Shown here: one piece after another, positions 39,401 to 51,117 of the stretch
How the letters are laid out: the number at the start of each line of letters is the position of its first letter
Numbering within the stretch: position 1 is the stretch's first letter
NCBI GenBank assembly: GCA_963971425.1
Contig: OZ020514.1
Coordinates: 41,639,158 to 41,703,157, forward strand
Length of the DNA stretch: 64,000 nucleotides
Reading direction: 5' to 3'
DNA from: Bryoerythrophyllum caledonicum
Lineage: Eukaryota > Streptophyta > Bryopsida > Pottiales > Pottiaceae
Program-made: the position numbers and the translations under genes
Notes under the pieces: generated by a model
Seen by the model: the letters and a program-made list of their open reading frames with translations, nothing else
Databases searched by the model: none
Told to the model about the DNA's origin: nothing

Positions 39401-41510
39401 CATCACTATTCACGAGTACCGGATAAATATTATTGACATGGTTTGTGGGCTTTCAGAAAACAAAAAAAAAGTCTGGTAGCCATAGTTACGACATTCAATG
39501 TTGTATTTAAAATGTGTGGGTGCCACTTAAGTATTGCAACCGCTTCGCGATCTGTTTTTACAGGCAAAAGATCTTGACGTCCATCCTTTGTATTAGAGAT
39601 GGACCATGGAAACCAAGATCACGCCGATAGTATTCAACGTGAAGTGCATGTGTATTCCGCTGCTCCCCATTCAACGCCACATTGTTCAAGACCCCTCTGT
39701 ATTCTTCCATATTTGTCCAAATTCAGAATTGAGCCTTAAATTGTGCCTTAAATTGTGGTCCTTGGTGTTTGACTTGGAAGCTATTGGGATTCTCTTGGAA
39801 TTGTCATCGCCTATAAACAAATCAGAATCGCTTCCAAACAAAATGTCCCTCTTATCCTCTACCTTGTATCTAGTGTCTTCATAATTCCACCCAGATTCAG
39901 ACGAACTACAGATTGAATCTTCAGAGGTGTGTGACATAGACGTCAAGTTATCATCTATATCCATGGCGGTGTCTGGCGTATCCTCGTCTCTCTTCCTCTA
40001 GTCCTTCCGCGCCTTTACGACAGGCCTTTGTATCCATGAACGCGGCCATATTTGATTCTTTGCTTGTAGATGTCCGACCAAATTCCTCCTTCTGTCAATG
40101 ACTATATAATCAGACGTATGTCAAGTAACATACTTCACACGACATCACTGGCTTGATCTCTAGCACGTAAGGCTTTAATTAAACGATAACAAATATAATC
40201 AGAATAAATTAGTGTAGACTTGCGAAACTTTGCAGAATTTTGTTGTATCCTCCTCTGCCGTAACTTTGTGAGTTACCTTCGTTTTTCAAGCGTTCATCTG
40301 TAGCTAGCTTGCACTCTAGCGACTTTGCTTTCTTCACGAGATCCTTCAAGTCTTCATATATGCAGGGCCAATACACTTCAAGAACTTCTCAAGTGTGAGA
40401 TTTACAAATAAAATAGGTGTGAATTGAAAGGTTTAATAGAAGTGTGGAATCCTTCCCTCTTATTTCTCTTGCCACTATACTATCTTCTGTTCAAGATTTC
40501 TTTTATGAAAACTCAATAGTCTATGAAATTGTAGAATTTTCTAGACAAGATTTATATTTTGAGGATATTGCAATTGCTAGTGTAGATGATGTTAATGTTG
40601 AAATAAATTCAACTAATGTCAATGACATTGAACCGTAGGTTTGGAGGTGAAAAGATGCTAAATATCTAGTTGAGATTTTGCCAATTTTATGTTGGAAAGT
40701 GGATGTGAAGTCTTTATCACTAGATAGACTTAGAAAATGAATAGAGTATGTAACATATTTTGTGCAAATGAAAGGTGTGATATCAATGAATTTAGAGAGT
40801 ATAATTGTCTCGTCATAAAAAAGGAGGCATCAAATGTCAATGCAATCATCCAAACACTAAGCTTATATGAGGTAACTAACACCATATTCGTTATATTGGG
40901 AAATTTCCATGACTTTGAAGATATATGATCTTTGAAGTATCTATATATATAGACATTTGTAGGTGCAGAGCATAAAGACAATGCACCAAAAATACTATAT
41001 TTCATTCCATGGATGGACTAAATTAGCCGAATGTCCAAAAAATGTAACAGTAAAGGAAGCATATACCATTAATTCAAGCTTTATTCAAAACTTTATGAAA
41101 AAAAGTCACACAAAACACCCATTTACACTGAGGCAAAACACAATCCTCCTATCACTAATCAAATGGTCTAGGGAGTTCCTCCATAAGCCTCTATACGTGT
41201 CTTCAAAAAAGCCCTCTGATGTTGCTTAGTCCATGTTGGGCCATTCTCTTGCATTAACGGACTCTCTTAGAAGACGCTGCAAACCCCGCCTACGCACCTC
41301 GTCAGTGTTTGATTTGGGCAGCGAGTGTCGGCGGGTGGAAGCGGAAGGAGAGCATTTGTTTCTAGTAGCATTTCCTGAGAGAATATGGGGACGGAGACAT
41401 TTACCAGATGGGTCCTGCACAATAGGCGCCACATACAATCCAAATAAATACACTTTAGATCAAATACTCCTACACGGCACACATGAAAACTGTATCAATA
41501 AGATCCATCC
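33461..41510. other. AT-rich gene-poor stretch
   Basis: No supportable gene. 33930-33975 and 34095-34145 share an imperfect ~45-bp phrase around 'gaagccacgt'. 36300-38240 looks like decayed coding DNA on the minus strand: short peptide runs without consistent frame, no family recognised. 39686-39964 minus is an open 92-aa acidic Ser-rich frame of unknown status. 40444-41230 holds only short frames. Confidence 0.4.
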
Positions 41511-41514
41511 TAGT

Positions 41515-41543
41515 GCACTTTAGCTCGAATGGAGCTAAAATGC
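41515..41543. repeat. A-type palindrome
   Basis: 'gcactttagctc', a short centre, then 'gagctaaaatgc', with one mismatch between arms. It is the first copy of the family on this side. Confidence 0.7.
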
Positions 41544-42295
41544 TGACGGGAAAATTCACAGACCACATTTAACATCCAACGAATAAAAACAAGCTCAACT
41601 GAAACAAAACTACATGAGTGCAATGTAGCTCAACAATAAACCAAGATTGTCTAAGCAAGAACGACTCAATAGTGCAATAACTTGGAGGTCAACCTAACAT
41701 GCACCGTGAGCGAGCGTTGGGAAGTAGCATCCCTTAAACCGTCATAGAGAATACGCTTTGGCGGAGTACAACTATCCGGATTTAGACGCGGAGACCCTGG
41801 AACTGAGTGAGGCCACAAAGGCGAAGGTGAGTTGTTCCTTTCATGAATTGGCTCCCGCGCAATAGGGCTTTCAACAACTCTGTTGTCCACTGCCATGGTC
41901 GAAGAATCCATGGTTGACTGCGCGGTTGCAGCAGAGTGCAATAAAAGCCCTTTACTCCGAAGGGAAAGGGCGAACCCCTCCGGGCCCAGCAAGGAATCCA
42001 CGGACGCCCGACAATCACAATCCTGTAGAGAGTTCAACTAAAGTGACGCTCATATACCTCAGACCAATTGACGAAAATTCCAATCATTCAAAACAATACG
42101 ACATTCCATTAGCAGTAGGTATCCATTCCGGAAAACAAAACAAAGCGGCGAAACATCTCGGTTTCACTAATCAAAAATATATATACACAAAAAATTATCC
42201 AACAAAATTTACAAACTGGCGTTGCAGTCAATCGATACAGTTTAGCTCTATCCGATCTAAAGTGTAATACGGATCTAAGCGTTTTCAATGGCATT

Positions 42296-43060
42296 AAGAG
42301 CGGAGATTCTGATAGGCTTGGATTGCGTTCCAGATTTTCGCACACTGACCACACGTCTTTTGATCATTATAGAACATCTCCCGGCCACAAGGATGTTCGG
42401 CCCCGTACTACGCTAGCTTACTCGGAAACTGATGAAGGTCGGAGAGATATGGCAGCAATTCCTCCAGCAGTACAGAATCATCTCTCGCGCCATCATGTTT
42501 GTGCGACCATGATGGAAGAAGAAGGATGTTCTCCGGCAAATTGAGCATATGCTTAATCGGGTTGTCGTCAGTGACAAGCATATTCACCGGAGTATACTCA
42601 CGACCCAACCTATTGAAGAGATGGTTCGATAAGGTCTTCAAGAAGATGTCCTTCTAAATGCCAAATTCCTTCATGTAGATTGTTCTCCTATCGACTCTAC
42701 GCTTGTGAACCCTATCGCAACCCTCCTGACCAAAGATCCTAAGAGGGTACGAAGAACTATGCTGAAAAAGATATTTACATATCTGACGAGTTGTGGATTC
42801 CATCATCGAACTCCAGATCGTGATGGTGGCAATCTTAGAAAACTTTGTCAGGAATTCAGCACAACCAAGACGCACTCGAACTAGTTTAGGGCCTACTTCG
42901 GCCGGCTACGAAGCCGAGTGAATGGACGAGTCAGAGTTCCTCGATCCCCTAGCCTGCCACGAAGGCTCACACGTGCATAGAATCCTATTGAAGTCCAGCA
43001 CAACATTCAACCACCTGCCCTCGAAATCTGATAGGACTCTAGGCATCTCTTATAGATTAC
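42296..43060 (-). other. Locus A: FCP1/NIF (HAD) phosphatase-like module
   Basis: In order: 'LNVVLDFNRILC' (HAD motif I region, D-x-N), 'LGCAEFLTKFSKIATITIWSS' (motif II region, WTs in active enzymes), then 'VNMLVTDDNPIKHMLN' (motif III/IV, active form IDDSP) and 'DDSVLLEELLPYLSDL'. The layout is that of PF03031-type CTD phosphatases. TAGs lie near 42907 and 42655, and the frame may continue to a TAA at about 42296. The catalytic second Asp of DxDx(T/V) is Asn. Confidence 0.6.
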
Positions 43061-43710
43061 TAGCACCACTTATTGATGCCTTACAGACCTGGTTCGAAAA
43101 TTCCAGGAGAACGAACAACATTACTAAAGATTCATTAACAACGACGGGTCAACAAAATGTAGAACAAAAGAGGCAAACGGGGGAGAGGCATCATGGGGGG
43201 GGGAGAGTGGAGTGTGAAAAGTGTTAGAAGAGTACCTCAAGAACTTCATCGTCTTGTTGCATTTTGTCTCGGACCCCCATCCATCCCAACGAACCCTGCA
43301 TGGTGTCAAGGGGTTCCGAGTACCCCACAACCATTTGGGGGCACGGTTCAGAGACAAGAAGAGGTGGCTCCAGGAAAACAGAATCATGATTGATCTCGTC
43401 TACGAGCACGGTTGAAGCTACGACAACGTCTTCTACGACTGGGACTGCAGTTAAGACGACCTCATCTATGACTGGGTGAGCAATCGCGTCATCACCAAAA
43501 CTTAGATCTGAAAAAATTCAACAACTTCAACCAATCAGCTGATGCGCACATAGGACACTGATACAAGTCAGAGTCGTCATATGTCAAGTAGTTTAGCTCA
43601 AGTCGAGCTGAAGTGCTCGCTGAGCACTGTAATATTAACAAAAAAATTTGGAGTACAAAATTGGACATTTACAAAATGTTCTGCCTCTATACACTCGCAA
43701 CTACGTTACA

Positions 43711-44673
43711 CTAACCTGACGATGAGCTGGGGGCACTTGCGATAGATATGTCCCAAGGGGGCGACTTCGGAGGGGAAGAGGGGCGGGCCGATGGGGATGG
43801 GGGAACAGGAAGCGATTGACCCCCAATGGAGACAGGGGAGGAGCTCGCCAGAGACGGCAACAACGAATCGTGGGATAGAATCCCTGACTCGCCTTCCGCT
43901 GAGGGGGGCGGTTGGGGGAATGCTGCATGAACTGCGGGTGGTGTCGTGGCGATAGCAGGCAAATTAGCCGACATGAATCTCTGCATCATGAGCATTATAT
44001 CGGCATGCCTTTGATCTTGGTCCCTCTTTATCTCTTCGTCACGCCTCCGCTGTAGATCCCTGAGCTTCTGGTCACGCTCCGATAGCCGCTACTCCATCAA
44101 CCTCATCCGGGTGGTCTTCTCTTTGAGCTTCTTCTCGAGGGCGATCAATCTGCTGTCATCCTGAGCGCTGCTCGCCATAGCCAACGGAGAGTGCCCGCTC
44201 GCGCTGGCGACCTTCCTCTTCTTGGCCGCGGGATGAGCGGATGACCCGCCTAAGGTGGGAGTTGAATGAGGCCTATCGGAAATATCCAGCGAATCCAACT
44301 CCGGGAAGTCGAGTTGTTGCCGCGAGGAACCGATTGTGTCTCCCGCTTCAGATTAAGAGACACTCTGAAACTCCGGAGGAGTGGCGTCAACAAAGTCGTC
44401 ATGGGACTCATCATCCGGAGTGGCCGTGCTCGAGCTCGGGCACACAACCAGGGCCCTCGAGTCCTCATCTTCCTCCTCATCGCCGAGGTCAACAATTGCT
44501 TTTCTCTTCCCCTTGGCAACTGCCGTGTCATGCTCGGGGAAGATCTCCGCGTTGACGTGATACAAACCAATAACAAAATCGGCCCAATCCAACGTCAATG
44601 CGACCTCCATGGCGTCGTTGTGGTCCTGCTCATCGGTGTCGTGGGATATGCAGAATGCCTCCAGATCCAACAT
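43711..44673 (-). other. Locus A exon: end of MTase-like fold, acidic linker, coiled coil, Pro/Ser tail
   Basis: Acceptor ggtgtgcag then 'MLDLEAFCISHDTDEQDHND', the expected SAM-acidic-loop part of the fold. Next come an acidic linker with 'KGKRK' and 'GDEEEDEDS', a Lys/Arg-rich coiled coil near 44200-44030, and a Pro/Ser-rich tail. One TAA (44353) and one TAG (44089) interrupt the frame. The exon ends at a possible donor (TCAG|GTTAGT). Confidence 0.5.
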
Positions 44674-44824
44674 CTGCACACCAATGGATTGAACGAGTTA
44701 TACATTATGTCGAATCGAGCTAAAAAGAATACAAAGGAACACGGCTACTTAAACTCAGCTATTAAAACTTGAAAGGATACGACATGATTGATGACGGCTA
44801 GAAAATCATATAAGTATAAGCCGA

Positions 44825-44943
44825 CACTTTAGCTCGACTCGAGCTAAAGTGCCACGCTACAAAAGCATAAGCAACAACCTCTCTGAAACAATCCATGCAC
44901 AAAGAGAGAGAGTATCAACACTTTAGCTCGACTCGAGCTAATC
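44825..44943. repeat. Two A-type palindromes in a locus A intron
   Basis: Copy 1 (44825-44851) is a perfect 13-1-13 palindrome, CACTTTAGCTCGA around a central C. Copy 2 (44919-44943) has a full left arm and a right arm decayed at its end. Both lie in the intron between exons 46314-44959 and 44673-43711. Confidence 0.85.
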
Positions 44944-44958
44944 TACAGGGAAACTTAC

Positions 44959-46314
44959 CACACTCGCAATCAATAATTTTGTCCTTCCAAACAGTTGGAC
45001 AACTGCCTCCTCCTTCTTGCAGAATAGCTCCAGGACCTTGATGAAGAACTCCATCCTCAGCTCGTTCATGTTCATGGAGTACGCCAGCTCGTTGTACTTG
45101 CGAAGCTTGGTGTGCAATACATGCTCTGGAGCTGCGTAGGTCTTCTTCACGGCCAGGATCTGCGTGAGCTCTTTCTTGAAGAGAAAGAGGAGGCCAATAG
45201 TGTCGAGAGCGTTGTTGCTCTTCGGTGCAAACCCCCCCAAGCGCTTGTTCTCGGAGGGAAGGTCCTTCGACTACAGCACATTGTATACATGGGCCCTCAG
45301 CAAACGCTGTCACTTGAAGGTGTGACTGCTCATCGCCACAAATGAAGAGCCAGGCTGGAAGATCGGTGAGGAGAGGCTGCCCTTTCGATGTGAACATCGT
45401 CATGAACTCGTCGAAGAAGGGCCTCTCCAACGACAATGTTGCCTTCTCAGAGAAACTAGGGATATTCTGGAAGTCGATAATGCCGAGCTTCACGTTGGAG
45501 CCCATGTTGCGCCTCGAATCTGAAGGCCACGTCCCAAGCAAATTTGTTGCCGCCTTGTACGAACGAAAGTGCAAGGCCCCTTGCGGTAGAATAAACCGTG
45601 ACTGCACATCGATGAAGACTCTGAAGAACTCCTTAGCATACGGATAGAGATCTTCACATTTGCAGTTGCAAAACTGCGTCTGCCTCGAATCCTTGTAGTA
45701 TGAATCCGGTGGACCCCAATCCAGGAGGGCACGCTTTGAGGCCTTGCTGACGTTGTAGTTCTTCTTGAACTTCCGCTAGTTGGAACGACTGTACGCTCTA
45801 GAGCTATAGAAGAAGGCCGGCTCCAGCCGGATCACTTGAAGCTCCATTCGAGCGACCTCCTTCCTCTTCCTCCGATCCACCTAGTCCCGGGCGGTGTAAC
45901 AATCCTCCAGCATAGAATTTGGCTGCTTTATAACCACCTCACCGTAGGGCAGTTTCCGAGATGTCCCTGATCGATTGAGAATGTGCTTGCCCATTTACGC
46001 GGATCGGCTTTGGTCATCTTGCCGAGATACTTGAAGAACTCGTGCGTTAGGATCCCATCATTTTCAGGCACCTAAGACTTGACGTCCTTGAACTTTGCCA
46101 AGGGCGTCAAAGTTGAATCAACGTTGATGAGGTCGCCATGCGCCGCCGAAGAGATGACATCCGACCAGAGCTTGAAGGTCTCATCGGTCGAGGTGATGAT
46201 CTTCACCTCGTTCGTAATTGAGAGCTCCTTCGCCTCTCCGGCTTTCTTGAGCGCTGCCTGGCTCTTCGCAACGTCGATCATTGCGAAGCGCTCACGAACC
46301 ACATTAAGAAATGG
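44959..46314 (-). other. Locus A exon: helical region and degenerate DNA-methyltransferase-like fold
   Basis: Opens 'PFLNVVRERFAMIDV' after a tacgcag acceptor. A helical part with a Cys-rich 'QFCNCKCEDLY' (near 45660) is followed by 'VKLGIIDFQNI' and 'AWLFICGDEQSHLQ', the places of motif IV and the next strands of N4/N6 MTases. It ends with 'FFIKVLELFCKKEEAVVQLF', matching the '..LI..F..PGD.VLD.F' run-up to the SAM motif I. The DPPY/SPPY catalytic tetrapeptide is not present. In-frame TAGs occur near 46073, 45882 and 45777. Confidence 0.55.
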
Positions 46315-46393
46315 CTGCGTAGAACATAAACAAGGTCGATTGAGTTTACAATTTAAGTAGAAATATAAACATATCCAGTAGGGTCCAATAACT

Positions 46394-46619
46394 GCAAGTT
46401 AACTTGAGTCGAGCTAACTTGCACTCTGAGAGTATACAATGTAAGCGATTTCAATCTCTATACAACATAATACAGATAGTGAGCAAACATACACTTTAGC
46501 TCGAGTCGAGCTAACTTGCAACCTTAGAGTATACAATGTAAGCGATTTCAATCTCTATACAACATAATACAGATAGTGAGCAAACATGCACTTTAGCTCG
46601 AGTCGAACTAAAGTGCATG
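46394..46619. repeat. Three A-type palindromes in a locus A intron, on a 97-bp duplication
   Basis: Copies at 46394-46422 (arms changed together to gcaagtta/taacttgc), 46492-46519 and 46585-46619 (flanks extend it to catgcac...gtgcatg). A 97-bp unit is tandemly duplicated between them ('agtatacaatgtaagcgatt...' at 46431 and 46528), with unit borders at the palindromes. Confidence 0.85.
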
Positions 46620-46640
46620 ACCTTGGTTATGATATATTAC

Positions 46641-48084
46641 CTCAAACCTCTTGTCATTGGCAATCTCCAATGGCGTTCTCCGTCCTGACTTGTGAGACCC
46701 GCAAATGCCCGCGGCGGAATGCTTCGGCATTGGTCTACCAGCTTGGATCCACAAAGCACGAGAGCCAAGGATATTGGTTGCCTACGTCGGCTTGAATTGG
46801 ACCAAGTGATCCACGCGATTATAATATGCGGATATCTTCCTCAGCTTTTCCGGATCCTGCGTCCAGACAATGTAACACTGCCATGTTCGGAAGTGCCTTC
46901 TCATAACCTCCGGGACATTGCCGTTTATCATCTCCTTTGAGGCAACAACGTTGTGCTGGCCGTTGATGATGTAGTAGTCGCAGTCGCTGCTCCTTAACCG
47001 TCGTTGGCATAACATTGAGCTTCGGCATGACGCAGAGAGTGTGCTTCTGTGTCTTGTCCGGCATTTGGAGGTAATAATGCTTCAACTCCTCCATACCCCG
47101 AGGTTCGAATGCACGGATCGTCCATTCCGGCGGTGCATTATGCAACCTCATCACGTCAAGCTCGATCTTCATCTCTCTGTCTCCCTGGAAGAAGCAGCTC
47201 TGACACTCCGTCCAGAATTTTTGGTAAATCTATTGGACGTTGTTGTAGTCGATTGTCTCTCCGAACCCGAGCGCCTAAGGGAGCTCGGAGAGTGCACAGG
47301 CCATCGAATTGGCTAACTCCTCCTGTGATACGAGCTTCGTCCTCTCTCTTGAAGAGGTCTCTGACTTCTTGGCAGCTGAGCGCTTCTTGACGGGGGAAGC
47401 GGACAGTGTGTTGCGTAGGGTGCTTCGACTTGTTCTTGCACCTATTGTTCTAACAGGTACCGACGCTTGACTCATATCCTGGCTATCGGTCACGGCCCCC
47501 GAAACTATCAAAATTTCTATCGGGCGTCTCCCCGCGATATGTTTTGCCTTATCTAGAGCGGCGAAGGTACTCATTCTCGATAGATTGACGCGGAGTTTAT
47601 TAGCCACAGCCTTTGCTTTCAGCGAGGGACCGCTACTAGTCTCCCATTTCTTTAGAGAGATTTCATGGTCGACCCGAGTCACTATTTCATCAAATTTGGA
47701 CGACCTAGAAGAATCGACTAAATCCTGGATACAAAAGGGTGATGAAACATTGTTCACTACAATAGTGAACATATAAGGCTCTACGGACTCAGTGGTTGTC
47801 ACACACGACAACTTAACGTGCTCGTTATCTTTGTGGACTACATCAATAATTTTAGTGGTGAAGTCCATGTGCTGGGGTCGACGATAGCACCAGCAAAGGT
47901 ATGACCAAACACTAAATGATCCGTATAGGTCGCCCACAAAAGCGTCCACTTCAATGTCATTGATGGGTCCTTTAGCTCCCAGCAATCCAAGTGGTTGTTG
48001 TCGTCTCCATCATCATCATCAATGTCGATGGGCTTTGGCTGGAAGAAGTGCTGCAGTTGAGTCACAATCATGTCCCTCTCAGAT
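46641..48084 (-). other. Locus A exon: N-terminal domain, basic linker, ParB-like module
   Basis: The acceptor is at 48085 and the donor after 46641 (GAG|gtaata). The N-terminal ~200 residues match locus B only in length and pattern. A Lys/Arg/Ser linker follows near 47350 ('KKRSAAKKSET'). The ParB-like part comes next: 'PPEWTIRAFEPRGMEELK' near 47100, then 'YYIINGQHNVVAS' near 46960-46920 in another frame, then 'CYIVWTQDPEKL'. ParB and related proteins carry a G-x-R/N-x-x-A type loop of this kind. The locus B counterpart is 'HFYKIGGQLGVAAHRQLL...FVTILWTKKESF'. In-frame TAGs lie near 47275, 47231 and 46783. Confidence 0.6.
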
Positions 48085-48150
48085 CTGCACACACACGAAA
48101 CCGAGCACAAATATTAGATTGCTTAAATGATCATCCAATTAGGACGGCGA

Positions 48151-48187
48151 GGTTACACTTTAGCTCGACTCGAGCTAAAGTGTAACC
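48151..48187. repeat. Perfect 37-bp A-type palindrome
   Basis: 18-bp arms (GGTTACACTTTAGCTCGA and its complement) around a single central C, with no mismatch. It lies just upstream of the first clear exon of locus A. Confidence 0.9.
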
Positions 48188-48656
48188 AAATACAAGTATG
48201 TCAATAATACTCTGCAACAAAATTTAGTCATTTGGAAAACCTCACTAGACCCATTAATTCAATTCATGCCAACTTCTCGTTCAACTTCTTAAACCGTGGA
48301 ATCGCTTACGAACCGATCCAATCACTCACGAACCTCACTCTTTGAGGTAGAGAAGTGGTTGGAGTGGGACTGAAGCTCATGCACACTTGTGAAAGGTGAA
48401 TGAGAAGTTGACATGAGTTGGGTCATCGATATCATCGGTAAACTTTACTTTTGGAATGCTTTTAGGTCCGAAAGTAGTGGTGTTTGAGTTGTAATTTAGG
48501 TCATTTGTTTTACACTTTAGCTCAATTCGAGGTAAACTTTGTTGACTTTGATGATTCAAAAGTTCATCTTTATCGAGTACTTTGGGTTCGAGATTTGTTA
48601 ATATCACCAACTTAGCTTGATCCAGGTTTTAGCGCGACCATAGACGCATTCAATTG

Positions 48657-48955
48657 GCTGCACTTTAGCTCGAGTCGAGCTACAGTGCAGACAAAGATGC
48701 ACTGGTCATGTACATTTCAGCTCTACTTGAGCTGAAGTGTACAGGACTAGTGCATCTTTGTCTGCACTTTAGCTCGACTCAAGCTAAAGTGAGCCAACAG
48801 TGCACACTATTGGCCCCACTTTAGCTCGGCTCGAGCTAATGTGCGACCTATAATGCGCTCTATTGGCCGCACTTTAGCTTGAGTCGAGCTAAAGTGGGGC
48901 CAACAATGTGCTCAATTGGACACACTTCAACTCAACTCGAGCTGAAATGTGTTGA
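48657..48955. repeat. Array of six A-type palindromes
   Basis: Copies lie near 48660, 48712, 48763, 48817, 48868 and 48922, at a spacing of about 52 bp. Spacers such as 'gccaacagtgcacactattggcc' are themselves partly palindromic. Arms vary but mostly vary together, for example TTCAGCTC with GAGCTGAA. 48661-48791 is also one large nested palindrome. Confidence 0.85.
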
Positions 48956-49639
48956 GTGAATGCTGATTTTATTAGAGTTTGTGCAAAATTGTCTTCTGTC
49001 TAATGATATTTAAGGTGTAGGGTTTAGGGCTCCTACGTGACAATATATATTTTACCCTTCAGCCATTGATAATGAAATGTTATTCCAGTACTTTTCTGTT
49101 GGAACTAGACGTCTTGCAAGAACAATAACAAACCCTCAAACACAATCAATCAACTAATCACTCTATCTCAAAATCAAAAAACAACAACATGCAAACAGAA
49201 AATACAACCACACAGAAGCAATCAAAATGCAGAACCATTGAAAAACCTAAACATAAATCAATACATTGAACATTCAACACATTGAACGTTTCAACACATT
49301 CAACATTCAACACATCGAAATCAGCACATTCAAAGCGGCACATTGAAACCAAATTTTTTAAAGAAAAACCGAAGTGGTATCAACACTACGATAGAAATTA
49401 ACACCAATTCCACAAAACAACAATCAACACACGCACTCCCAATACAAATAGAAACTAAGAGCATGAGACACAACAAATGCCTGAAGAAAAGGAAAAAAAA
49501 TCATACAATCACTGCAAACACCAAACACCAAACAACATAATTTCACCAAAAGAAAACCAGAAACACGAAACAACAAACATAATTCACCAAACTAGAAAAA
49601 CCATTAAACAATTATAGAAGAATGCAATCTGTACACATA

Positions 49640-50250
49640 CCTTTAAGTGTCGAAAGTCTTCTTCAGCTTCTTGTTCTTCCTCCTCTTCGAAATTCAAGTC
49701 AATCCTTCACAGCTTCACGCGTTTCCATTTCTACGTGCTTGAAACCTCACACAATTCTAACTCTCACTTCCTACAAACCCTATGAGCAGAAAACCTAAGC
49801 CTACACGTTTCAGAGAAGGTGTGCAACAAACCCTGACAGAAACTCTATCAACGGTGCCGCTACAATCACAAACTCACGAGTACTCTACACGAACAAAGCG
49901 CAACAAAAGCACAAGCGCAACACGAACACGAGCGTATCACGAACACAAGCGCAACACGAGTAGAGCGCAAAAAAAACACGAACACGAAGAGGATGAGCAT
50001 AGACACAAACACGAAGGACAAACACAGACACAAACACGAAGAGGAACACGCACAGGATCATGAAAATGGGAGAGAACTTGCGGCCCGATTCCAAACCCTG
50101 GACATCTTCGACTTCAAACCCTAAGCCGTGACGTCGGCTCTTATAGCCGCGTGGATACCCTCGAGATACCCTCAGGATACCCTTGAGATCGCCGTGATAT
50201 CCTCGGGATGCTCCCTCAGATATCGGCCTAATACCCTCGGGTATTATGGT
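49640..50250. repeat. Low-complexity and short tandem repeats
   Basis: 49860-50050 is made of variants of 'cacgaacacaagcgcaa' and is open in several frames without meaning. 50145-50245 is a degenerate ~11-bp repeat around 'gataccctcgg'. 49650-49720 on the minus strand reads as an acidic stretch ending at a possible splice donor. Confidence 0.6.
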
Positions 50251-50925
50251 GGATGCACCATCTTTTTCAGAGATTTTTTTTTTAAATTACTTTTCCATTT
50301 TTAAAAAAATCAGTTTGATTTTGTACATTCTCCATTTCATTTTTAACAAAAGTTAAACCTTCTCGTAATTTCAGTTTATACGCGTTTACAATTTCTCTAC
50401 TTGTAAGTTTCCAAGACAATTTCTCTGAGCCTAAAACACTACAAATTTGTAAATTCTGAGGCAATGATCGGGAGTCAAAGAAAATATAATATTTCCAATT
50501 TCAAACGTATGATCTCATTTAAGACTTATATATTCACATATTCTCTATAATACACAAACATTGATTGCACGGACGTGAACAACTCATGTTTTTAGTGTTG
50601 AAAATAGGATTAAAGTGCTTGGTTTTCTTTCATGCTCTGAGTGGATTAGCTGGCTTTCACTTGACACAATTTTAATTACTGCATTACACAAGGTGTAAAT
50701 TCATTACCATCGTTATATATAAGTTCCTTTTACACTAGTTATTAGGTGTTGGAGAGGGGTGAAGCACATTTAAAATAGTTCTAACGATACGATTTAGGAT
50801 TCTATTACTTTGAATTCCAATTTTCCTTTTTTGTGAGTTTGATATTTATTACTCTGTGAATCGAACAGACTATTAGTATGTTAAGACCACATCTTGCAGT
50901 AGTATGAAGGTAAAATAAATGCCGG

Positions 50926-51027
50926 TGCACACTTTAGCTCTATTGGAGCTAAAGTGTGCATATTTTCTTTTTAGTTCCCTACATTTAGTGATGGTGCACA
51001 CTTTAGCTCTAATAGAGCTAAAGTGTG
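50926..51027. repeat. Two A-type palindromes, subtype with TATTG/TAATA centre
   Basis: Copies at 50926-50960 and 50997-51027 share GCACACTTTAGCTC arms but a different 5-bp centre from the copies in locus A. The ~70-bp unit (palindrome plus 'tattttctttttagttc') is repeated here and again at 52476-52620. Confidence 0.85.
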
Positions 51028-51117
51028 AATTTTTTCTTTTTATTTCACTTCATTTTGCTTTAGTATGTTAAGCTTTAGTATATTTGCTTTTAGTGTAACG
51101 ATACAAATAGTGTAGTT

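Larger units (their letters stand above)
41666..48084 (-). pseudogene. Locus A: ParB-like / methyltransferase-like / FCP1-like gene, decayed
   Basis: This is the paralogue of the locus at 56378-63799, with the same order of modules on the same strand. Clear exons are 48084-46641 and 46314-44959 (phase 0 joins), followed by 44673-about 43711 and an FCP1-like exon within 43060-42296. The downstream open frame 42037-41666 may be a last exon or unrelated. I count about nine in-frame TAG codons, one TAA and at least four frame changes (near 47880, 47010, 45990, 45270), so this copy is probably a pseudogene. The first exon was not found; an acidic minus-strand stretch at 49650-49720 ending at a possible donor is a weak candidate. 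Palindromes of the CACTTTAG family lie in both well-defined introns and in the flanks. Confidence 0.65.

Noticed and set aside
39686-39964. 92-aa acidic Ser-rich frame on the minus strand
   Set aside because: No domain, no splice partners found and a partner frame on the other strand; it cannot be supported as a gene.
45271-45273. A further TAG in locus A
   Set aside because: A frame change lies at the same place, so it cannot be shown that the TAG is in the coding frame; it is left out of the count.
48657-48955. CRISPR-like array of palindromic repeats and spacers
   Set aside because: Nuclear plant DNA, no cas genes, repeats vary, and the spacers are related to each other rather than unique.
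49782-50063. 93-aa Thr/Arg/His-rich frame
   Set aside because: Product of the 'cacgaacacaagcgc' low-complexity repeat.
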